Positions 15,045-19,510 of a stretch of DNA of 19,510 bases are shown here, piece after piece. The notes under the pieces are model-generated. The model was not told where the DNA came from and ran no database searches. It saw only the letters and a program-made list of their open reading frames with translations. Origin of the DNA: an uncultured Clostridia bacterium (GTDB lineage Bacteria > Bacillota > Clostridia > Christensenellales > Borkfalkiaceae); NCBI GenBank assembly GCA_937915565.1, contig CALDMH010000168.1:1-19510 (forward strand), in the 5' to 3' direction. The translations under genes were made by a program, and so were the position numbers. The stretch's first letter is position 1. Each line of letters opens with the position of its first letter.

Positions 15045-15735
15045 CTTTATTTTCCTCCGTTTCGTTTTCGATTTTAATCTGCATTATCTCGTTTGAAAGG
15101 GCGTAAGCCATTTTTTCGGCTTCGATAACGTCCGCCGTAAAACAGTTTTCGTCCTTATCCAAAACGTCGGATAAATAGCCTTCTTCTCTGTTGACGCACA
15201 TAACTCTGCACGGAACGTCCGGCCTTTCTTTGGTGAAAATCGTTATTCCGAAGCTTATTCTGCGTTTTGCGAAAAGGATAATCAGAACTATGCCCGCTAT
15301 CGCAAGAACGGCAACTCCGAATTCGATGATTTTGTCCGCCGCGCCGCTTATAATCTCGGGAATAACGCCGACAACCGAAAGCACGCCGACAACGAGAAAC
15401 AACGCCGCGACGACGGCAAGGACGATTATGCCCCAAACGCAATAACGCTTCGCGCTCTTAAAATATGACGAAACGCTCTCGATTCTGTCCACGGGAATTT
15501 CCACGTTTCTTTTGGTCGTTCTTCTTTTGCTCTCGGCAAAAGCGGTGTGCACGAGCCTTTTGTTGGTGAGAAGCACGGTGTTTTCCGCCGTCATCGTTCC
15601 GTTGACTTTATCGTGCATCGCGTAGCAGTCGTAATCGAAGCTATCGACAATCCGTTCGCCGTCCGCAAGCACGAGCCCGTGTTTGGCTTGCCTTGCGCCG
15701 AAGCCGGTAACTTTTTCGTTTTCGTCGACGTTCAT
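15025..15735 (-). CDS. Membrane protein A, PH-like fold split by two membrane segments
   Basis: 236 residues from the ATG at 15735, placed seven bases after GGAGG. An in-frame TTG six bases earlier directly abuts that site and is too close to be used. The N-terminal region (about 20-95) contains TVLLTNKRLVHTAFAE (53-68) and EIPVDRIESV (79-88), typical of a bacterial PH-like domain. Membrane helices at about 99-122 and 138-156 follow. After them come strands (SFGITIF, about 161-167; CRVMCVN) and a helix (EAEKMAYALSNEIMQI, about 205-220), which look like the rest of the fold. The tail is acidic. It is the first gene of a two-gene operon with paralogue B, under a strong promoter with inverted repeats. 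The function is unknown. Confidence 0.78.
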   Translation of the reverse strand: MNVDENEKVTGFGARQAKHGLVLADGERIVDSFDYDCYAMHDKVNGTMTAENTVLLTNKRLVHTAFAESKRRTTKRNVEIPVDRIESVSSYFKSAKRYCVWGIIVLAVVAALFLVVGVLSVVGVIPEIISGAADKIIEFGVAVLAIAGIVLIILFAKRRISFGITIFTKERPDVPCRVMCVNREEGYLSDVLDKDENCFTADVIEAEKMAYALSNEIMQIKIENETEENKDGNNAG

Positions 15736-15760
15736 CTTCAACCCTCCCTCGATATAAATT

Positions 15761-15814
15761 GAGTTATAACTCCTCTATTCTATATCTATATACGAATAGT
15801 ATAATAAACTATTC
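15761..15814. promoter_or_regulatory. Operator candidates over the split-PH promoter
   Basis: GAATAGT (15794-15800) and ACTATTC (15808-15814) form a 7-7-7 inverted repeat covering the -10. A third half-site CTATTC lies at 15775-15780. A separate perfect 12-base palindrome, GAGTTATAACTC, lies in the leader at 15761-15772. These fit dimeric repressor sites. No regulator gene lies nearby. Confidence 0.5.
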
Positions 15815-15826
15815 CGATTTTGTCAA
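15798..15826 (-). promoter_or_regulatory. Strong sigma-A promoter of the split-PH operon
   Basis: Minus strand: TTGACA (15826-15821), 17-bp spacer, TATACT (15803-15798). The -35 is perfect and the -10 has five of six bases. The start is expected near 15791, with a leader of about 56 bases. Confidence 0.88.
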
Positions 15827-15887
15827 TGATAAATCCGAAATAATTCTTTTTTTTTGGAAACGGAAGCCGTTAATAATTCTTTTTTGA

Positions 15888-15936
15888 CAAAAGGCGGCGG
15901 CGGAATTTGCTTTTTTGCGAAATTCCGCCGCCGCCT
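15888..15936 (-). terminator. Intrinsic terminator of tig-clpP-clpX
   Basis: AGGCGGCGGCGGAATTT (15892-15908) pairs perfectly with 15920-15936 around an 11-base loop. On the minus strand the stem is followed by TTTGTC. It lies 38 bases after the clpX stop. Confidence 0.85.
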
Positions 15937-15973
15937 GAAAATTCTGATTACACTCAAATCGAACCTGAACGAT

Positions 15974-17218
15974 TTAAGCGATATTCTTTTTGATTATTTC
16001 GGGCGATTTTCTCCCCAAAACCACGTCTTTGTCGATTATAACCTTTTCGACGCCCTCTTCGGACGGAATATCGTACATACTGTCGAGCATAAGATTCTCG
16101 AAAATAGTGCGAAGTCCTCTCGCGCCGGTTTTAAGAGCAATCGCCTTTTTCGCAACCTCTAAAACGGCGTCGTCCGTAACGACGAGTTCCACGTCGTCTA
16201 TTCCGACGAGTTTTTTATATTGCTTGACGATTGCGTTTTTCGGCTCGGTCATAATTTTCACGAGCGCGTTTTCGTCAAGCGGGTGCAATCCGACGACAAT
16301 CGGCATTCTTCCCACGAATTCGGGAATAAGCCCGAATTTGGTGAGGTCCTGCGGCTGAATTTCGTCGATATAAGCGATTGAATCCTCTTCCGCGGTTTTA
16401 AGTTTACCCGCAAAGCCGAGCGAAGAACTGTCGAGCCTCTTCCCGACGATTTTATCGAGCCCAACGAACGCGCCGCCGCAAATAAACAGGATATTCGTCG
16501 TGTCGATTCGGATAAAATCCTGCTGCGGGTGTTTTCTTCCGCCCTGCGGAGGAACGGACGCCACGGTCGATTCGATTATTTTCAAAAGAGCCTGCTGCAC
16601 GCCCTCGCCGCTGACGTCGCGCGTGATGGAAACGTTTTCGCTTTTGCGGGCGATTTTATCGATTTCGTCGATATAAATTATGCCCTTTTGCGCCTTTTCG
16701 ACGTCGTAATCGGCGTTTTGAATAAGTTTAAGCAAAATGTTTTCCACGTCCTCGCCGACGTAACCGGCTTCGGTGAGCGTGGTTGCGTCCGCAACGGCAA
16801 ACGGAACGTTTAAAATCTTGGCAAGAGTTCTTGCAAGCAAAGTTTTTCCCGAACCCGTCGGCCCGAGCAAAAGCACGTTGCTCTTTTCGATTTCCGTATC
16901 GTCGTCGCCCGTTGCCTTTTTAAGGCGTATTCTTTTATAATGGTTGTAAACCGCCACGGACAAAACCTTCTTCGCCTTGTCCTGACCTACTATATACTTA
17001 TCGAGTTCCGCTTTTATTTCGTGCGGCTTTAAAAGCGCGGTTTCCTCGTCCGCCGCCTTTTTCTCCTCACGCTCCAAAACCTCTTTGCATATATCGACGC
17101 ATTCGTCGCAAATATAAACCCCGTCCGGCCCGGCAATCAGTTTTTTAGCGAGCTCTTTGGGTTTTCCGCAAAACGAACAACGGCGTTCGTCTTCGCCGTC
17201 GATATGATTATTTGCCAT
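15974..17218 (-). CDS. clpX: ATP-dependent protease ATPase subunit ClpX
   Basis: Hexameric AAA+ unfoldase that feeds substrates to ClpP. 414 residues from the ATG at 17218, which AAGGAGG precedes by five bases; an in-frame TTG at 17233 overlaps that site and is rejected. The N-terminal zinc-binding domain has CSFCGK and CDECVDIC (C14, C17, C37, C40). Walker A GPTGSGKT (119-126), pore loop GYVG (152-155), Walker B IIYIDEID (180-187) and FVGRMP near the sensor/arginine-finger region are all present, with LGFAGKL where ClpX carries its ClpP-contact IGF-type loop. It is last in the tig-clpP-clpX operon, 21 bases after clpP. No lon gene follows, unlike in many relatives. Confidence 0.97.
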   Translation of the reverse strand: MANNHIDGEDERRCSFCGKPKELAKKLIAGPDGVYICDECVDICKEVLEREEKKAADEETALLKPHEIKAELDKYIVGQDKAKKVLSVAVYNHYKRIRLKKATGDDDTEIEKSNVLLLGPTGSGKTLLARTLAKILNVPFAVADATTLTEAGYVGEDVENILLKLIQNADYDVEKAQKGIIYIDEIDKIARKSENVSITRDVSGEGVQQALLKIIESTVASVPPQGGRKHPQQDFIRIDTTNILFICGGAFVGLDKIVGKRLDSSSLGFAGKLKTAEEDSIAYIDEIQPQDLTKFGLIPEFVGRMPIVVGLHPLDENALVKIMTEPKNAIVKQYKKLVGIDDVELVVTDDAVLEVAKKAIALKTGARGLRTIFENLMLDSMYDIPSEEGVEKVIIDKDVVLGRKSPEIIKKNIA

Positions 17219-17239
17219 TTCGTCCTCCTTCAAGCCGAA

Positions 17240-17821
17240 TTATCTGTTATAAAAAATCTTGTCTATAAGCCCGTAACCGAGAGCGTCTTCGGCCGTAAGA
17301 TAGTTGTCCCTGTCGGTATCCTTTTCGATTTGCTCCACCGGCTTGCCCGTGTTTTCGGCAAGAACGGAATTGAGTTTCTTTTTAAGCGCGAGGATATGCT
17401 CCGCCTGAATTTTAATGTCGCTCGCCTGACCTTGCGCTCCGCCCAAAGGCTGGTGAATCATAATTTCCGAGGAGGGAAGCGCGTAACGCTTGCCTTTTTT
17501 TCCGCTCGAAAGCAAAAACGCCGCCATCGAAGCCGCCATTCCTATGCAAATGGTGGAAACGTCGCATTTGATGAAATTCATCGTGTCGTAAATCGCAAGT
17601 CCGGAGGTTACGCTCCCGCCGGGGCTGTTGATATAAATATCTATATCTTTCGTACTGTCCTTCGCTTCGAGATACAAAAGCTCGGCGACGACCGTGTTTG
17701 CAACGGCGTCGTTTATCTCGCCCGTTATGAAAATAATTCTCTCTTCCAAAAGTTTGGAATAAATATCGTACGAACGTTCGCCTCTGTCGGTTTGTTCGAC
17801 TACCATAGGTATCAAAGCCAT
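17240..17821 (-). CDS. clpP: ATP-dependent Clp protease proteolytic subunit ClpP
   Basis: Serine peptidase of 193 residues that forms the double-heptamer chamber used with ClpX. The catalytic triad is complete: S98 in GMAASMAA, H123 in MIHQP and D172 in TDRDNY, at the same positions as in Bacillus ClpP. The oxyanion/strand motif INSPGGSV (64-71) and the N-terminal axial loop segment MALIPMVVEQTDRG are present. No propeptide is evident beyond the first residues. AAGGAG lies about six bases before the ATG. It is the middle gene of tig-clpP-clpX; a strong hairpin lies in the gap before it. Confidence 0.97.
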   Translation of the reverse strand: MALIPMVVEQTDRGERSYDIYSKLLEERIIFITGEINDAVANTVVAELLYLEAKDSTKDIDIYINSPGGSVTSGLAIYDTMNFIKCDVSTICIGMAASMAAFLLSSGKKGKRYALPSSEIMIHQPLGGAQGQASDIKIQAEHILALKKKLNSVLAENTGKPVEQIEKDTDRDNYLTAEDALGYGLIDKIFYNR

Positions 17822-17841
17822 AATACTCTCCTTTTGATTTA

Positions 17842-17874
17842 AAAGAGGTTGTTAAAAATCTTAACAGCCTCTTT
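17842..17874 (-). terminator. Hairpin between tig and clpP
   Basis: AAAGAGGTTGTTAA (17842-17855) pairs with TTAACAGCCTCTTT (17861-17874): 14 pairs including one G-U, five-base loop. On the minus strand it ends in CTCTTTTAAATC. It could be a leaky terminator, making clpPX less abundant than tig, or an mRNA processing or stabilising structure. No separate clpP promoter was evident. Confidence 0.6.
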
Positions 17875-17879
17875 AAGTT

Positions 17880-19166
17880 TTACGCAATATTGTTGTTTTC
17901 TTTAAGGAATTTGAAAAGTTTGTCGATTACCACGCCGTTTTCGATATAACCGCGTTGTTTGTCGCTCATCGTTTTGGCGTACTCTTCGGCGTCTTTTCCC
18001 ACCGACTGCGCCTGCTCGGCTATCTTCGCGTCCACGTCCTCTTTCGTCGCTTCGATTTTCTCGTCGGTAAGAATCTTATCGATTACGAGCTGCGTTTTAA
18101 CGTGTTCCTTCGCGGATTCTTTAAGACCTTCTCTGTAAGCCTCCATCGTCTGGTTGGTATATTTGAGATAGTCCTCGAATTTAAGCCCCTGATACATAAG
18201 CCTGTAAGAAGCCTGCTGAACCATATTGTCGATTTCTCTCTCGACGAGGCTGTCGGGAATTTCGACTTCGCTCTTATCGGTGATTGCTTTGATAATCTTA
18301 TCTTCAAGCTCTCTTTCCGCTCTTTGTTCGTTTGCCTTTTCAAGCCTTTCCTTAACGCTCGCCTTATAAGCTTCAACGGTTTCGTTGCCCGTTTTGTCTT
18401 TAACGAACTCGTCGGTAAGCTCGGGAAGTTTCTTTTCCTTTATCTCGTGAAGAGTTACGGTGAAAACGGCTTCCTTGCCTTTAAGGTCTTCCGCGCCGTA
18501 ATCGTCGGGGAATTTAACCTTTATATCCTTGGTTTCGCCGATATTCATTCCTTCAACCTGTTCTTCAAAACCGGGAATGAACATTCCGCTGCCGAGAGTG
18601 AGGTTTTGTTTTTCGGCAGTGCCGCCGTCGAACTTAACTCCGTCGATGCTTCCGCTGTAATCGATAACGGTTATATCGCCGTTTTTAGCGGGCCTGCCCT
18701 CGACGTTTTCCTCGGTGGCGTGCTGCTCCAAAAGCCTGTTGACTTCGGTTGCTATATCGTCGTCCTTAACATTATACTCAACTTTTTCAACGTTTATACC
18801 TTTGTATTCGCCGAGTTTAACGTCCGGTTTAACGGGGGTTACGGCGGTGAAGGTAAGTCCCTTATCGTCGAGTTTGTCTATCTCGACTTCGGGCCTGTCG
18901 ATAGGCTCTATCGTAGGTTCTTTTTCAAGAACGTCGTAATAATATTGAGCGAAAGCGAGGTTTACCGCTTCTTCATAAAAAGCTCCCTTTCCGTAAGCCT
19001 GTTCGATAACGGACTTGGGAACGTGCCCTTTACGGAAACCGGGCAACTGGTATTTGCCCTTGGTTTTTTCATAGGCCTTATCCTGCATCGCGGCCCATTC
19101 CTTCGCCGTAAGCGTCACGGTGATTTTAACCGAGCTTTTTTCGCCTTTTTCAAAAGTGTATTTCAT
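17880..19166 (-). CDS. tig: Trigger factor chaperone
   Basis: Ribosome-associated chaperone and peptidyl-prolyl isomerase, 428 residues, a standard length. The N-terminal ribosome-binding domain has the signature GFRKGHVPKSVIEQAYG (43-59). The FKBP-type isomerase domain (about 155-245) runs from NGDITVIDYSGSIDG through LGSGMFIPGFEEQVEGM to FTVTLHEIKEKKLPEL. The C-terminal helical chaperone arms follow (about 246-428). The start is supported by AAGGAG six bases upstream. It is the first gene of the tig-clpP-clpX operon and divergent from rqcH. No CtsR or HrcA operator was seen upstream. Confidence 0.97.
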   Translation of the reverse strand: MKYTFEKGEKSSVKITVTLTAKEWAAMQDKAYEKTKGKYQLPGFRKGHVPKSVIEQAYGKGAFYEEAVNLAFAQYYYDVLEKEPTIEPIDRPEVEIDKLDDKGLTFTAVTPVKPDVKLGEYKGINVEKVEYNVKDDDIATEVNRLLEQHATEENVEGRPAKNGDITVIDYSGSIDGVKFDGGTAEKQNLTLGSGMFIPGFEEQVEGMNIGETKDIKVKFPDDYGAEDLKGKEAVFTVTLHEIKEKKLPELTDEFVKDKTGNETVEAYKASVKERLEKANEQRAERELEDKIIKAITDKSEVEIPDSLVEREIDNMVQQASYRLMYQGLKFEDYLKYTNQTMEAYREGLKESAKEHVKTQLVIDKILTDEKIEATKEDVDAKIAEQAQSVGKDAEEYAKTMSDKQRGYIENGVVIDKLFKFLKENNNIA

Positions 19167-19220
19167 ATTTGCTCCTTAAAGATAAGTATTTCTTAACTCG
19201 TTTTTTGGTTTTGCTTCGAT

Positions 19221-19249
19221 ATTTTACCACATTTTTATTTATTTTGCAA
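19221..19249 (-). promoter_or_regulatory. Promoter of tig
   Basis: Minus strand: TTGCAA (19249-19244), 17-bp spacer, TAAAAT (19226-19221) preceded by TGG (extended -10). The start is expected near 19214. Confidence 0.72.
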
Positions 19250-19267
19250 ATTTTTCTGCCAATAAAA

Positions 19268-19296
19268 TTTACTTTTACGCAAAAAAAATATATAAT
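19268..19296 (+). promoter_or_regulatory. Promoter of rqcH
   Basis: TTTACT (19268-19273), 17-bp spacer, TATAAT (19291-19296). The start is near 19303. The leader of about 79 bases carries AAAAAACGGCCG twice (19313-19324 and 19334-19345), whose self-complementary CGGCCG parts can pair with each other, and ends in AAGGAG. Confidence 0.7.
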
Positions 19297-19381
19297 AGTT
19301 ATAAACGTTTTGAAAAAACGGCCGCTTGCATATAAAAAACGGCCGGAAACGCTTCGCAAAACTTCGCAAAAAGGAGAAAAA

Positions 19382-19510
19382 ATGCCGCAGGACGCATTCA
19401 CGCTTCATCACGCCGCCGCCGAACTCGACGAAATTCTTCGCGGCGCAAAAATAAACAGGGTTTCCCAGCCCGATAAGGACGACGTGTATCTTTTAACTTA
19501 CACCTCGCGG
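19382..19510 (+). CDS. rqcH: RqcH / NFACT-family protein, 5' end only
   Basis: Only the first 43 codons are inside the window. The N-terminus MPQDAFTLHHAAAELDEIL, followed by GAKINRVSQPDKDDVYL, closely fits the conserved start of the NFACT family (bacterial RqcH, formerly FbpA 'fibronectin-binding protein'), whose members begin MP-DAF-L and have a [KR]IxxxxQP block. RqcH binds stalled 50S subunits and adds C-terminal alanine tails that mark the nascent chain for degradation, often by ClpXP, so its place beside tig-clpP-clpX fits functionally. AAGGAG lies six bases before the ATG. The catalytic and coiled-coil parts cannot be assessed here. Confidence 0.82.
   Translation, partial: MPQDAFTLHHAAAELDEILRGAKINRVSQPDKDDVYLLTYTSR

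Noticed and set aside
15837..15885. AACGG/CCGTT hairpin and T-runs between clpX and the split-PH promoter
   Set aside because: Only five pairs, and the main terminator at 15892-15936 already explains the gap; T-runs are on the wrong side for a minus-strand terminator.
19167..19260. CtsR or HrcA (CIRCE) control of the tig-clp operon
   Set aside because: No GGTCAAA-type heptad tandem and no CIRCE inverted repeat were found around the tig promoter.
19150..19401. Minus-strand open frame covering the tig/rqcH intergenic region
   Set aside because: It overlaps both divergent promoters and the starts of two certain genes, with no recognisable protein features.

Overview
The window reads as chromosomal DNA of a low-to-mid GC Gram-positive bacterium (Bacillota). 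Supporting signs are the trigger factor-clpP-clpX gene order, strong AAGGAGG-type ribosome binding sites, consensus sigma-A promoters with 17-bp spacers (several with an extended TGn -10), a lipoprotein signal peptide, and surface repeats of the 'HxFGxW...TCTENGxK...CxxCG' type known from gut Clostridia. An uncultured gut Clostridia lineage, possibly near Christensenellales, is my guess; it is not proven by the sequence. TAA and TGA are both used as stops, so the standard bacterial code applies.

Layout from left to right. 1-1925 (minus): prmA and the 5' part of mtaB, overlapping by ATGA. 2017-3915 (minus): a cytoplasmic GH20-like glycosidase, divergent across a 387-bp promoter region from 4303-6666 (plus), a lipoprotein carrying a tyrosine/dual-specificity-type phosphatase domain between surface repeats. 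A long shared hairpin terminator follows. 6847-9627 (minus): an ABC-F ATPase whose mRNA looks leaderless, then an ArsB/SLC13-like permease. 9807-10274 (plus): a small membrane protein with a PH-like domain. 10434-13110 (minus): argS, then a phosphoglycolate-phosphatase-like HAD enzyme, then a 79-residue membrane protein with its own promoter. 13295-14392 (plus): ychF. 14481-15735 (minus): two overlapping paralogous membrane proteins with a PH-like fold apparently split by two membrane segments, behind a strong promoter full of inverted repeats. 15974-19166 (minus): tig-clpP-clpX. 19382-19510 (plus): the start of rqcH, which runs off the edge.

Much of the window is translation and protein quality control: ribosomal protein L11 methylation, tRNA thiolation, arginyl-tRNA synthesis, an ABC-F factor, YchF, trigger factor, ClpXP and RqcH. 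No mobile element, CRISPR array, tRNA or rRNA was found. The most unusual global property is the complete absence, by eye, of GATC and of CATG in all 19.5 kb, in genes and intergenic DNA alike. The most unusual local features are the leaderless ABC-F start, the operator-rich promoter of the split-PH gene pair, and the surface phosphatase.
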